A stretch of DNA of 64,000 bases from Sphingomonas yabuuchiae (GTDB lineage Bacteria > Pseudomonadota > Alphaproteobacteria > Sphingomonadales > Sphingomonadaceae), in the NCBI RefSeq assembly GCF_014199595.1, contig NZ_JACHNX010000001.1, positions 124,001 through 188,000 on the forward strand, given 5' to 3'. Position numbers and translations under genes: made by a program. The notes beneath the pieces are model-generated. The model was not told the DNA's origin. It did not search any database and saw only the letters and a program-made list of their open reading frames with translations. The stretch's first letter is position 1. Each line of letters starts with the position of its first letter. Shown here in pieces: positions 53,351 to 62,647 of the stretch.

Positions 53351-53397
53351 GGGACGCGGGGCGATCGCACGTCAGATCCCCCGCGTCTCCCGATCGC

Positions 53398-54084
53398 TTA
53401 GCGTTCGGACAGATAATAGCGGTCGGTCGGGGTCAGGTCGTCGGCCAGTTCATAGACGATCGGCTGGGCGGTCGGGATTTCCAGGCCGGTGATCTCGTCG
53501 TCCGGGATGTTCGACAGATGCTTGACCAGCGCGCGCAGCGAATTGCCGTGCGCCGAGATCAGCACCCGGTTGCCGTCGCGCAGCGCTGGCGCGATGCGCT
53601 CTTCCCAATAGGGCAGGACGCGGGCGATCGTGTCCTTCAAGCTTTCGGTCTGCGGCACGTCGATGCCCTTGTAGCGGATATCGTTCGACACATCGAACTC
53701 GCCGCCCGCCTCGGCCGGGGGCGGGGGCACGTCGAAGCTGCGGCGCCAGATCTTCACCTGCTCGTCGCCATGCTTGGCCGCCGTCTCGGCCTTGTCCAGG
53801 CCGGTCAGCCCGCCATAATGGCGCTCGTTCAGCCGCCAATGCTTCTCGGTCGGGAGCCAGAGGCGACCCATGGTTTCCAGCGCCAGGTTCAGCGTCTTGA
53901 TCGCGCGGGTCTGAAGGCTGGTGAAGGTCAGGTCGAAGTCCAAGCCCTTCTCCGCCATCATCGCGCCCGCCGCGCGCGCCTCGGCGGCACCCTGCGCCGT
54001 CACGTCGACGTCCCACCATCCGGTGAAGCGGTTCTCCAGGTTCCAGGCGGACTGGCCGTGGCGGATCAGGACGAGCTGGGGCAT
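53398..54084 (-). CDS. gpmA: 2,3-bisphosphoglycerate-dependent phosphoglycerate mutase
   Basis: GpmA interconverts 3- and 2-phosphoglycerate in glycolysis. The 228-residue protein begins MPQLVLIRHGQSAWNLENRF, with the phospho-histidine in RHGQS, Glu in LNERHYGGLTGLDKAE, and the second His in SAHGNSLRALV. Confidence 0.97.
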   Translation of the reverse strand: MPQLVLIRHGQSAWNLENRFTGWWDVDVTAQGAAEARAAGAMMAEKGLDFDLTFTSLQTRAIKTLNLALETMGRLWLPTEKHWRLNERHYGGLTGLDKAETAAKHGDEQVKIWRRSFDVPPPPAEAGGEFDVSNDIRYKGIDVPQTESLKDTIARVLPYWEERIAPALRDGNRVLISAHGNSLRALVKHLSNIPDDEITGLEIPTAQPIVYELADDLTPTDRYYLSER

Positions 54085-54141
54085 GGAAACTCCTTATATG
54101 TGATACTGCCCGCATAGAGCCGCGGGCACGCGGGGTCGAGG

Positions 54142-54366
54142 TTAGCCGCGAAAGCGGGGTTGCGTCGAAGCGGGATTGGCCTTCAGTACGCGGCCCATGC
54201 GGGTCGGTCGGTCGAGCAATTCGCCGCCGCAATCGGGGCAGGTCTCGTCCAGCTCGTCGGCGCATTCGGCGCAATAGGTGGATTCGAGCGAGCAGATGAA
54301 CGCGCCGCCCTGGCTCGGGGGCAGGTCCGCGCCGCAACGCTCGCAATCGGGACGCATCTCCAGCAT
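54142..54366 (-). CDS. DUF1272 zinc-ribbon protein
   Basis: The 74-residue protein has three Cys pairs (CERC, CAEC, CPDC) and begins [16 protein letters not shown], as in DUF1272 proteins, which probably bind zinc. Its ATG overlaps the TGA of glmM (ATGA), so it is translated with it. The function is unknown. Confidence 0.88.
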   Translation of the reverse strand: MLEMRPDCERCGADLPPSQGGAFICSLESTYCAECADELDETCPDCGGELLDRPTRMGRVLKANPASTQPRFRG

Positions 54367-55706
54367 CAGGCGGCCACCTCGCGCACCACGTCGCAGATGC
54401 GGTCGACAAGGGTCTCAACCTGACGCTTGTCCTCGCCCTCGGCCATCACGCGGATGACGGGCTCGGTGCCCGACGGGCGGATGACGAGGCGACCGCGCCC
54501 AGCCAGCTCGGCCTCGGCGGCGGCGATGACGCCCTGGACCTTTTCATGCTCCAGCGGCTTGCCGCCCGCGAAGCGGACATTCTTGAGCAACTGCGGCAGC
54601 GGATCGAAGCGGTGCAGCACCTCGCTGGCGGGCGCGCCCGCGCGCTTGAGTTCGGCCAGCACCTGGAGCGCGGCGACCAGACCGTCGCCGGTGCGGGCAT
54701 AGTCGGACAGGATGATATGCCCCGACTGCTCGCCGCCGACATTATAGCCGCGCGTGCGCATCGCCTCCAGCACATGGCGGTCGCCGACCTTGGTGCGGAT
54801 CAGGCCCAGACCCTGTGCGGCCAGATGCCGCTCCAGACCCAGGTTGGACATGACGGTCGCGACCAGGCCGCCGCCCGCCAGTCGCCCTTCGCGGGCATAG
54901 CTGGTCGCGATCATCGCCATCAGCTGGTCGCCATCGACCACCGCGCCGGTCTCGTCGACGATGATCAGCCGGTCGGCGTCGCCGTCCAGCGCGATGCCGA
55001 TATCCGCCCCGCTGGCCACCACCGTTTCGGCCAGCGTCTGCGGCGCGGTCGAGCCGACGCCGTCATTGATGTTGGTCCCGTTGGGGGTCACGCCGATCGC
55101 GACCACGTCCGCGCCCAGTTCCCACAGCGCGGCGGGCGCGACCTTGTAGGCGGCGCCATTGGCGCAGTCGATCACGACACGCAGGCCGTCCAGGCGCAGC
55201 GCCTGCGGGAAGGTGGACTTGGCGAAGTGGATATAGCGCCCGGCGGCGTCGTCGACCCGGCGCGCGCGGCCGATCTTGCCCGAGGGCACCAGCGGCACAT
55301 TCTGCTCGATCAGGTCCTCGATCGACTCCTCCGCCTCGTCGGACAGCTTGTAACCGTCGGGGCCGAACAGCTTGATGCCGTTGTCGGCGAAAGGGTTATG
55401 GCTGGCTGAGATCATCACGCCGATATCGGCGCGCATCGAATGGGTCAGCATCGCGACCGCGGGCGTGGGCAGCGGCCCGAGCATGACGACGTCCATGCCG
55501 ACGCTGGTAAAGCCTGCGACCAGCGCCGATTCGAGCATATAGCCCGACAGGCGGGTGTCCTTGCCGATGACGACGCGGTGGCGGTGGTCGCCGCGCTGGA
55601 AATAGGCACCGGCGGCCATGCCGGCCTTCATCGCCATCTCGGCCGTCATGACCGCGCCATTGGTCGCGCCGCGAATGCCATCAGTGCCGAAATATTTTCT
55701 TGCCAT
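54366..55706 (-). CDS. glmM: Phosphoglucosamine mutase
   Basis: GlmM turns glucosamine-6-phosphate into glucosamine-1-phosphate for peptidoglycan and LPS synthesis. The 446-residue protein begins [17 protein letters not shown] and has the phosphoserine loop [15 protein letters not shown], metal site [13 protein letters not shown], sugar-binding GEQSGHI, and phosphate-binding [14 protein letters not shown]. The start is taken 18 codons inside the open frame. Confidence 0.97.
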   Translation of the reverse strand: MARKYFGTDGIRGATNGAVMTAEMAMKAGMAAGAYFQRGDHRHRVVIGKDTRLSGYMLESALVAGFTSVGMDVVMLGPLPTPAVAMLTHSMRADIGVMISASHNPFADNGIKLFGPDGYKLSDEAEESIEDLIEQNVPLVPSGKIGRARRVDDAAGRYIHFAKSTFPQALRLDGLRVVIDCANGAAYKVAPAALWELGADVVAIGVTPNGTNINDGVGSTAPQTLAETVVASGADIGIALDGDADRLIIVDETGAVVDGDQLMAMIATSYAREGRLAGGGLVATVMSNLGLERHLAAQGLGLIRTKVGDRHVLEAMRTRGYNVGGEQSGHIILSDYARTGDGLVAALQVLAELKRAGAPASEVLHRFDPLPQLLKNVRFAGGKPLEHEKVQGVIAAAEAELAGRGRLVIRPSGTEPVIRVMAEGEDKRQVETLVDRICDVVREVAA

Positions 55707-55807
55707 GCGGCCAAGTCCCTGCCGGATTAAGAGGATGTGGAACAATCGGGTTGCGCGCATCCTTTAGCGCGACCTTGGCCAAAGCTCCAAATAGGCGAGA
55801 ACCATCC

Positions 55808-57052
55808 ATGTCGCGCGCGACCCTGATCCTTCTTTGCCTTGCCGCCGGTCTGCTGATCGGCGTCGGGGCGGCGACGCTCGCCCCCTCGATGGCGGCGGGC
55901 GCGGTGTTCGTCGCGCGGCCGGTCGGCACCTTGTGGCTGAACGGGTTGCAGATGACGGTCATCCCGCTGGTCGTCACGCTGTTGATCACCGGCGTCGCCT
56001 CGACCGCGCAGGCGGCACAGGCGGGGCGGATCGCGGGGCGGGCGATCATGACCTTTCTGGTGCTCGTCACACTCACCGCGACGATGGCGGCGCTGGTCAC
56101 GCCCGCCCTGCTGCACCTGTTGCCCATCCCGCGCGAGGCGGCCGCCGCGCTGAAGGCGGCGCTGGGCCATGCCGAACCGGTCGCGCCGCCGCCGCCGATC
56201 GCCGAGTTCGTCACCGGCATCGTGCCGACCAACATCTTTGCCGCCGCCACGAACAATGCGCTCTTGTCGCTGATCCTGTTTACCCTGGCCTTCGCCTTTG
56301 CGATCACGCGGATCGAGGGGGAGGGGCGGGCGATGCTGCTGCAATTCTTCACGGCGATCCGCGACGCGATGCTGGTCCTGATCGGATGGGTGTTGTGGCT
56401 GGCACCTCTGGGCGTCTTCGCGCTGGCTTTCGTCGTGGGCGCGACGGCGGGGGGCGGGGCGTTCGGGGCGCTGGCACATTACATCACGATCATCGCCAGT
56501 ATCGGCGTCATCGTGATGCTGATGGCGTACGGCGTGGCGCTGCTGGCGGCGCGGGTGCCGCTGTCGCGCTTCGCCCGCGCGCTGGCCCCGGCCCAGGCGG
56601 TCGCCATCTCGACCCAGAGCTCGCTCGCCAGCCTGCCCGCGATGATCGAGGGGACGAAGACGCTACGCATCGCGCCAGCGACCGCAGGCCTTGTCCTGCC
56701 GATGGCGGTGGCGATGTTCCGGGGGACGCAGCCCGCGATGAACGTCGCGGTGGCGCTCTATATCGCCGACTGGTTCGGCATCGTGCCCGGCATGGCCTCG
56801 GTCGCGGCCGCCGTGGTGGTCGCGATCCTGTGCTCGCTGGGCTCGGCCAGCCTGCCGTCGCAAATCACCTTCTTCGCCTCGATCGCGCCGGTGTGCGTCG
56901 CGCTGGGGGTGCCCGCCGCGCCCTTGGGGCTGCTGATCGCGGTGGAGACGATTCCCGACATCTTCCGGACACTGGGCAATGTCAGCATGGACCTTGCCGC
57001 CACCGCGACCGTTTCCCGGGGCAGCCGCACCATCGACGAGGACGTCTCATGA
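55808..57052 (+). CDS. Dicarboxylate/amino acid:cation symporter (DAACS)
   Basis: The 414-residue membrane protein belongs to the GltP/DctA family. It shows about eight helices and two re-entrant loops, with the Ser-rich loop [19 protein letters not shown] and an altered second loop ([19 protein letters not shown]). Helix 7 has [20 protein letters not shown]. The substrate is likely an acidic amino acid or dicarboxylate. Its stop codon overlaps the start of the aldo/keto reductase gene (ATGA). Confidence 0.88.
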   Translation: MSRATLILLCLAAGLLIGVGAATLAPSMAAGAVFVARPVGTLWLNGLQMTVIPLVVTLLITGVASTAQAAQAGRIAGRAIMTFLVLVTLTATMAALVTPALLHLLPIPREAAAALKAALGHAEPVAPPPPIAEFVTGIVPTNIFAAATNNALLSLILFTLAFAFAITRIEGEGRAMLLQFFTAIRDAMLVLIGWVLWLAPLGVFALAFVVGATAGGGAFGALAHYITIIASIGVIVMLMAYGVALLAARVPLSRFARALAPAQAVAISTQSSLASLPAMIEGTKTLRIAPATAGLVLPMAVAMFRGTQPAMNVAVALYIADWFGIVPGMASVAAAVVVAILCSLGSASLPSQITFFASIAPVCVALGVPAAPLGLLIAVETIPDIFRTLGNVSMDLAATATVSRGSRTIDEDVS

Positions 57053-58041
57053 AGTATCGCACGCTCGGCCCCGATTTCGAGGTTTCCGCGCTCGGCCTCG
57101 GCTGCATGCCGATGGCCGGTGTCGGCCGGAACATGTATGGCGAGGCGAACGAGGCGGAGAGCATCGCCACCATCCACCGCGCGATCGAACTGGGCGTGAC
57201 CCTGTTCGACACCGCCGAAATCTATGGCCCGCTGGTCAATGAGGAACTGGTCGGCCGGGCCATTCGCGGCAAGCGCGATGCGGTGGTGATCGCGACCAAA
57301 TTCGGCTTTCGCTATGACGAGAACGGCATGACCGGCGTGGACTCGACCCCCGCAAACGTCCAGCGGGCGTGCGAGGGGTCGCTCAAGCGGTTGGGCGTCG
57401 AGACGATCGACCTGTTCTACCAGCACCGCGTCGACCCCAATGTCCCGATCGAGGAGACGGTCGGCGCCATGGGCCGCCTGGTCGAGCAGGGCAAGGTGCG
57501 GCGCCTGGGCCTGTCGGAGGCGAGCGCCGAGACGATCCGCCGCGCCGCTGCTGTCCACCCGATCGCGGCGGTCCAGTCGGAATATTCGCTGTGGGAGCGC
57601 GATGTCGAAGCGGACATCCTGCCCGTGGTACGCGAACTGGGCATCGGCTTCGTGCCGTACAGCCCGCTGGGGCGCGGGTTCCTGACCGGGCAGATTACCC
57701 GGCGCGAGGACCTGCCCGAGGGGGATTATCGCCTGGGCGATCCCCGTTATTCGGAGGAGAATTTCGATCGCAACCTTCAGGTCGTCGAGGTGGTGAAGCA
57801 GATCGCTGCCGTGCATGACGCCAGTGCGGCGCAGGTGGCGCTGGCATGGCTGCTGGCGCAGGGCGACGATATCGTGCCGATCCCCGGCTCCAAGCGACGC
57901 GCGACGCTGGAGGATTCGATGAAGGCGGCGGAAGTGACTCTGACGGCGGAGGACTTGGCGAAGCTGGACGAAGCCTCGCCGCGTGGTGGGACGGCGGGGC
58001 CGCGTTATGGCGAGCGCGCAATGGCGATGACGCGGCTGTAA
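57049..58041 (+). CDS. Aldo/keto reductase
   Basis: The 330-residue NADPH-dependent reductase has the catalytic set Asp and Tyr in [10 protein letters not shown], Lys in VIATKFGF, and His in [30 protein letters not shown] binds the cofactor phosphate. It resembles AKR13/YakC-type enzymes. The substrate is unknown. The ATG is fixed by overlap with the transporter stop codon. Confidence 0.92.
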   Translation: MKYRTLGPDFEVSALGLGCMPMAGVGRNMYGEANEAESIATIHRAIELGVTLFDTAEIYGPLVNEELVGRAIRGKRDAVVIATKFGFRYDENGMTGVDSTPANVQRACEGSLKRLGVETIDLFYQHRVDPNVPIEETVGAMGRLVEQGKVRRLGLSEASAETIRRAAAVHPIAAVQSEYSLWERDVEADILPVVRELGIGFVPYSPLGRGFLTGQITRREDLPEGDYRLGDPRYSEENFDRNLQVVEVVKQIAAVHDASAAQVALAWLLAQGDDIVPIPGSKRRATLEDSMKAAEVTLTAEDLAKLDEASPRGGTAGPRYGERAMAMTRL

Positions 58042-58056
58042 GCGCGTCCCCAATCC

Positions 58057-58145
58057 CCGTTCAGGCTGAGCGAAGTCGAAGCTCACGCAACGGATTTCCC
58101 GCGAGTGGCATCCCGTGCACTTCGACTTCGCTCAGTGCGAACGGA
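58057..58145. repeat. Family A inverted repeat, copy 5
   Basis: The arm CCGTTCAGGCTGAGCGAAGT at 58057 onwards is mirrored, with changes, by CACTTCGACTTCGCTCAGTG and GAACGGA ending at 58145. Confidence 0.8.
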
Positions 58146-58154
58146 GACAGGGTG

Positions 58155-58312
58155 TTTCGCGCGGAGACGCGGAGGCGCGGAGGGAGCGTATCCAGCCGCT
58201 AGGCTGGCCTGACATAACAACGGTGCGGCAAAGCGGAACGCCGAACTGCGCAAGTGCGCCGAAGCGCATCCGAACCTCTCTGCGCCTCCGCGCCTTCGCG
58301 TCTCCGCGAGAT
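58155..58312. repeat. Family B long inverted repeat, copy 3
   Basis: TTCGCGCGGAGACGCGGAGG faces CTCTGCGCCTCCGCGCCTTC and GCGTCTCCGCGAGAT. The outer arm found in copies 1 and 2 is missing or worn. Confidence 0.75.
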
Positions 58313-58350
58313 CGAATCCCATCCGTGCAAAGTCACGCGGATAGGGTTGG

Positions 58351-58390
58351 GCGTGGGCTTCCACTTCGCTCAGCCTGAACGGAGGTGGGG
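58351..58390. repeat. Family A half site, copy 6
   Basis: GCGTGGGCTTCCACTTCGCT and CAGCCTGAACGGAGGTGGGG match one family-A arm with its usual GGAGGTGGGG extension. Confidence 0.75.
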
Positions 58391-58428
58391 ATGGGCGGTC
58401 AGGCACGTGGCCCAACCGCCCTGGCCCA

Positions 58429-60015
58429 TCAATGCGGCTTCTGCTCCAGCCGCGTATCGATGCCCGCCGCCGCCGGTTCGGCCAATTCCTTGTCCCCGGC
58501 CAGCGCGGCTTCGGCCTTCAGCAGGTCGAGGTGCATCAGCTTGGCGATGAAGGGCGATACGACCAGCACGACCACGCCGATGCCGATCGAGAACCAGCCG
58601 ATCCGGGTATAGACGTCGAGCACCTTTTCCGGCCCCGCGCCCTCGCCGCCGGTCGCCTGGGCGATGAGCCCTGCGATGAAGTTGCCCGCCGCCGTCGCCA
58701 GGAACCAGGTGCCCATCATGAGGCCCGTCATGCTGGGCAGCGACAGCCGCGTCATCGCCGCCAGACCGACGGGCGAGAAGCACAGCTCGGCCATCGTATG
58801 GATCAGATAGACCAGGATGACGAAGATCACCGGCGTCGGGGCCCCCGCATAGGCCGCCGCACCCGCCACCAGCACCATGAAGCCTGCGCCCACACCGACC
58901 AGACCGATACCGAACTTGAACGGCGCGCTGGGTTCCCACCCGCGCTTGCCCAGGATCGTCCACAGCGCGGCGAACAGGGGGGCCAGCAGGATGATGAAGA
59001 TCGAGTTGACCGACTGGAAGGCCGAGGCGGGAATGGTCCAGCCCAGCAGCGTCCGGTCGACCGAGCGATCGGTATAGAGGTTCAGCGACGACCCGGCCTG
59101 CTCGAACAACGCCCAGAAGAGCGGGCACAGCGCGATCAGGAACAGCGCGGCGAAGATGCGGTCGCGATCGACCTTGGGCAGCTGGAACACCGCGCGCCAC
59201 AGGATGAAGAGCACCGTGGCGGCCGCGAATACGACCAGCAGCGTGCCAACCGCATCCTGATGCTGGATCAGCTGCCATACCGCCAGCGTGGCGACGATCG
59301 AACCCAGATAGATCAGCCATTCGCGCGACAGGCCCGCCACGACGGGCGCCCGCAATACGGGCAGTGAGGGCGCTTCGCCCGCGCCGTGCAGTTCGCGCTT
59401 CAGGGTGATGAAGGCGATCAGGCCGAGCAGCATGCCCACGCCCGCCGCGCCGAAGCCATAGGACCAGCCTACCGTCTCGCCCAGCACGCCGCACACGATC
59501 GGGCCCAGTGCGCCGCCCGCATTGATGCCCATGTAGAAGATCGAGAAGGCAGGGTCGCGGCGCATGTCGTCGCGCGCATAGAGCTGTCCCACCAGCACCG
59601 AGATATTGGCCTTAAGGAAACCGGTACCGATCACGATCGAGGCGAGGGCGAGGTAGAAGCCCTCCAGATAGGCCCCCGTCGCACCTTGCGGCCCCTCCAT
59701 GACCGCGATCAATATATGGCCAAAGGCGATGAACAGCCCGCCCGCCAGCACCGCGCGTCTGGCCCCCAGATAGCGGTCGGCCAGATAGCCGCCGATCACC
59801 GGCGTCACATAGACCAGCGAGGTATAGGCGGCGTAGATGCCGAACGCCGGTTCGTCGGTGAACAGGAAATGCTTGGTCAGGTAGAAGACCAGGATGGCGC
59901 GCATTCCGTAATAGGAAAAACGCTCCCACATCTCGGTGAAGAACAATAGGAACAAGCCTCGGGGATGCCCCAGAACCGTCTTGCCGCGCGCGGCGGCTTC
60001 ATACGCACTCGCCAT
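58429..60015 (-). CDS. POT family proton-coupled oligopeptide transporter
   Basis: The 528-residue MFS protein imports di- and tripeptides with protons. It carries the ExxER motif in FTEMWERFSYYGMRAILVF and FYMGINAGGALGPIVCG, the POT signature. About 14 helices are present. The start MASAYEA is used; GGAG lies 11 bases upstream, slightly far. It fits with the periplasmic peptidases upstream in the window, which would supply its substrates. Confidence 0.93.
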   Translation of the reverse strand: MASAYEAAARGKTVLGHPRGLFLLFFTEMWERFSYYGMRAILVFYLTKHFLFTDEPAFGIYAAYTSLVYVTPVIGGYLADRYLGARRAVLAGGLFIAFGHILIAVMEGPQGATGAYLEGFYLALASIVIGTGFLKANISVLVGQLYARDDMRRDPAFSIFYMGINAGGALGPIVCGVLGETVGWSYGFGAAGVGMLLGLIAFITLKRELHGAGEAPSLPVLRAPVVAGLSREWLIYLGSIVATLAVWQLIQHQDAVGTLLVVFAAATVLFILWRAVFQLPKVDRDRIFAALFLIALCPLFWALFEQAGSSLNLYTDRSVDRTLLGWTIPASAFQSVNSIFIILLAPLFAALWTILGKRGWEPSAPFKFGIGLVGVGAGFMVLVAGAAAYAGAPTPVIFVILVYLIHTMAELCFSPVGLAAMTRLSLPSMTGLMMGTWFLATAAGNFIAGLIAQATGGEGAGPEKVLDVYTRIGWFSIGIGVVVLVVSPFIAKLMHLDLLKAEAALAGDKELAEPAAAGIDTRLEQKPH

Positions 60016-60144
60016 ACTGGCGTTCACTCCATCGGGATCGCCCCCGGTGCGACCAGGGGCGCACGCGGGGGCGTAATGGTTCGGTAACCTAACGCCAAAG
60101 CCGCGACTGTAAATATCATGCGCGACGACGTAAGGATCGAAGCC

Positions 60145-60735
60145 ATGACCGACATGGCATTCAACGACCGCTCGACCCCGCTTTTGCTGCTGACGACCCG
60201 CCGTTCGGGTAAGCCGCGCGACCTGATCGCCCCCGGCCCCCGTCCGGACGAACTGGCGCAGATCCTGAGCATCGCGGCGCGCACGCCCGATCATGGCAAG
60301 CTGGCCCCGTGGCGCTTCGTGATCGTGCCTGGGCAAGCGCGCGCGAGGCTGGCCGAGGTCATCACCACCGCCTATCGCGCCGAACGGCCGCAGGCGGGCG
60401 CGACCGAGATCGCCGCACTGGAGCAGTTCGCGCACCAGGCCCCCGATCTGGTCGTCGTCCTGTCGTCGCCCCGCACCGACAGCCATATCCCGCTGTGGGA
60501 ACAGGAATTGTCGGCGGGCGCGGCGTGCATGAACCTGCTTCATGCCGTCCATGCCATGGGCTATGCCGGGGGCTGGCTGACCGGCTGGCCCGCCTTTTCG
60601 GATGCGGTGCGCGATGCGTTCGGCGCCGCGCCCGAGCGGATCGTCGGCTTCGTCTTCATCGGCACGCCCAGCCGTCCGCTCGACGAGCGGCCGCGCCCCG
60701 ACATGGGCCGGATCGTCTCGACCTGGGCGGGATGA
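60145..60735 (+). CDS. Nitroreductase family protein (YdjA-like)
   Basis: The 196-residue FMN-dependent enzyme has TTRRSGKPRDLIAPGP, ARTPDHGKLAPWRFVIV and GYAGGWLTGWPAF, as in the small YdjA-type nitroreductases. The physiological substrate is unknown. The start MTDMAFND is chosen because AAGGA lies eight bases upstream; MRDDVR (nine codons earlier) is possible. Confidence 0.88.
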   Translation: MTDMAFNDRSTPLLLLTTRRSGKPRDLIAPGPRPDELAQILSIAARTPDHGKLAPWRFVIVPGQARARLAEVITTAYRAERPQAGATEIAALEQFAHQAPDLVVVLSSPRTDSHIPLWEQELSAGAACMNLLHAVHAMGYAGGWLTGWPAFSDAVRDAFGAAPERIVGFVFIGTPSRPLDERPRPDMGRIVSTWAG

Positions 60736-60818
60736 AGCGAGCGTCCCGCACGGCGGTCTTGCAAACGTTATCGCGATAGCGGCTCGACATCGCGTTGCGC
60801 ATGCTGTATTAACTCGGC

Positions 60819-61175
60819 ATGACAGCTCTTAGCGGTGACGACAGCCCGGTTTACATCCGCCTGCGCGGGACGATCGCGGCGGGCATTCTCAACGGCACCT
60901 ATCGCACGGGGGACCAGCTTCCCTCGGTGCGGGCACTGGCCGCCGAACAGGGTGCGAACCCGCTGACCGTCGCCAAGGCCTATCAGAGCTTTCAGGACGA
61001 CGGCTATGTCGAGGTGCGGCGCGGGGTCGGCATGTTCGTGATGCCGGGCGCGGCCGACCGGTTGCGAAGCGCGGAGCGGCAGAGCTTCCTGTCGGTGCAA
61101 TGGCCGCGCATCCGCGACCATATCGAACTGCTGGGCCTCGACCCCGCCGATCTGCTCAACGCCGAGCGCGTCTGA
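60819..61175 (+). CDS. GntR family regulator, YtrA subfamily
   Basis: The 118-residue protein has a winged-helix domain (YIRLRGTIAAGILNGTYRTG, LPSVRALAAEQGANPLTVAK) and only a short dimerisation tail, as in YtrA-type regulators, which often control transporter genes. Its last 20 bases overlap the end of the PepSY gene on the other strand. Confidence 0.88.
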   Translation: MTALSGDDSPVYIRLRGTIAAGILNGTYRTGDQLPSVRALAAEQGANPLTVAKAYQSFQDDGYVEVRRGVGMFVMPGAADRLRSAERQSFLSVQWPRIRDHIELLGLDPADLLNAERV

Positions 61176-62184
61176 CCTTCGGGCGGCGACCCCAGGCGAT
61201 CAACCCGGTCGCCCCGACCCAGGCCGCAAGCAACCCCGTCAGCGCGGCGAGCGGCCACCAGATCCATGGCATCCCCTGTCCGCCATGCCATCGGCGGACC
61301 CAGGACAGCATGACCGGCCCGGCATAAGCGGGCGCGGCCAGGGCCTTGGCGCTATCGTCGGCGACCTTGACGACGCTCGGTTCGCCACCCTCGAAATGCA
61401 GGATCCAGTCGGGCGAACGCTCGGTCGGCCAGTCGATCGTGCGCAGCGTGCCGTGCGTCCATCCCTTCGCGCTGGCAACGACACGGTCGACGGGTAGGGC
61501 CGCACGGGTAACGGGCGGCGCGGCGGGGGTGGTGGTCATGCTGGGTGCCGGGACGATTGCCAGCCCGGTTGCGGTCAGCGCCAATACCGGGATCGCCGAC
61601 CACAGCCCGACGCGACGGTGCATGATCGTCCACCGCGATTCGTGGCGGGGACGCTTGGCGGATGTTTTCGGTCGCTCGCGGGTCGCCTGCGCCCAAAGCC
61701 CGGTCAGGCTGGCGAGCACCAGCCCGATACCGCCCAGACCGACGATCCATCGGCCCCGGCCCGACAGGAACAGCCCGTCATGCACCCGCCGTGCGGCACC
61801 GATGACGCCGCCATCCTTCCAGCCGCTCGCCAGCACCTGTCCGGTCGGCGGGTCGAGAAACAGCAGCCGCTGCGCCCGGTCGTCGGTCCGGTTGCCAGTT
61901 CGTTTGAGCGTGACGATGACGGGCGACGAACCCTGTTCCAGCGACAGCGCCGCGATCCGCTCACCGGGGCGCAGGCGGCGATGCGCGGCGTCGCTATAGA
62001 GGGAGGCGGCCTGCCGCTGTTCGCCGCTGATCCGGAAGCGGGCGGGGTTGGCGATCCGCTCCAGCATCGGCGAGGCCGCCAGGATCGCGCCGGAGATCGC
62101 CAGGACGATCGCGATCAGCCCGATCCCCAGCCCCAGCCAGCGATGGACCTGCAATGCCGTATCGCGAAGGGAAATTCCGGCCAC
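61156..62184 (-). CDS. PepSY-associated membrane protein
   Basis: The 342-residue protein has PepSY_TM architecture: a first helix with HRWLGLGIGLIAIVLAISG, PepSY-like periplasmic parts, RRVHDGLFLSGRGRWIVGL, MHRRVGLWSAIPVLALTATG, and a last helix near WWPLAALTGLLAAWVG. Relatives are often linked to iron or haem uptake and to reduction of siderophores. It is the likely target of the adjoining GntR-type regulator only by proximity. Confidence 0.85.
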   Translation of the reverse strand: MAGISLRDTALQVHRWLGLGIGLIAIVLAISGAILAASPMLERIANPARFRISGEQRQAASLYSDAAHRRLRPGERIAALSLEQGSSPVIVTLKRTGNRTDDRAQRLLFLDPPTGQVLASGWKDGGVIGAARRVHDGLFLSGRGRWIVGLGGIGLVLASLTGLWAQATRERPKTSAKRPRHESRWTIMHRRVGLWSAIPVLALTATGLAIVPAPSMTTTPAAPPVTRAALPVDRVVASAKGWTHGTLRTIDWPTERSPDWILHFEGGEPSVVKVADDSAKALAAPAYAGPVMLSWVRRWHGGQGMPWIWWPLAALTGLLAAWVGATGLIAWGRRPKVRRARR

Positions 62185-62263
62185 ACAAACCCCGAAACAG
62201 ACGGCGCGCCCTGCCGGAGGCGAAGGGCGGCGTCAATCGGGGGCGTTCTATAGCGGCCTCATT

Positions 62264-62376
62264 CCCCACCCCCCGTTCAGGCTGAGCGAAGTCGAAGCCC
62301 ATGCCCCCGCCCTCGCCTCAATCACAAAGGCCATCCCTTGGCCTTCGACTTCGCTCAGGCTGAACGGAGGTGGGGA
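62264..62376. repeat. Family A inverted repeat, copy 7
   Basis: CCCCACCCCCCGTTCAGGCT and GAGCGAAGTCGAAGCCCATG on the left face TTGGCCTTCGACTTCGCTCA and GGCTGAACGGAGGTGGGG on the right. It lies between the PepSY gene and the RHH gene. Confidence 0.85.
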
Positions 62377-62401
62377 AGGCGTAGCTGCCTTAAGAAAGGA
62401 A

Positions 62402-62647
62402 TCACCGCCGCAGGAACAACCAGGACCGGATCGCACTGGCCAAATTCGGCGGGTCTTCCACCACGATCCGCAGCGCATCGATCTCCGCGACCAGAGCCGA
62501 CAGCGGCAGGGCGTGCGCCAGCGCCGCCTCTTCGAGCGCGGTCCAGAAGACCGGCTCCAGACTGATCGAGGTCTGGTGCCCGGCGATGGTGATCGAGCGT
62601 TTGACCGGACCGACGAATCCTTCCGCCGGGGCCGCGATCCGGCTCAT
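62402..62647 (-). CDS. Ribbon-helix-helix protein, RHH_4 type
   Basis: The 81-residue protein has a ribbon strand [18 protein letters not shown] followed by two helices ([20 protein letters not shown]) and the ending [14 protein letters not shown], typical of the RHH_4 family. It probably binds DNA as a dimer. The ATG overlaps the TGA of cobT (ATGA), so the two are made together, which suggests a linked or self-regulating role; this is inference. Confidence 0.85.
   Translation of the reverse strand: MSRIAAPAEGFVGPVKRSITIAGHQTSISLEPVFWTALEEAALAHALPLSALVAEIDALRIVVEDPPNLASAIRSWLFLRR

Larger units (their letters stand above)
52950..53397. other. Repeat-filled gap between purE and gpmA
   Basis: The 448 bases hold one family-A half site (53091-53113) and a family-B inverted repeat with an extra copy of its outer arm. 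No gene is seen. Confidence 0.65.
58042..58428. other. Repeat-filled gap before the POT transporter
   Basis: Between two converging genes lie one full family-A repeat, a family-B repeat and a family-A half site. No gene is seen. Confidence 0.65.
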
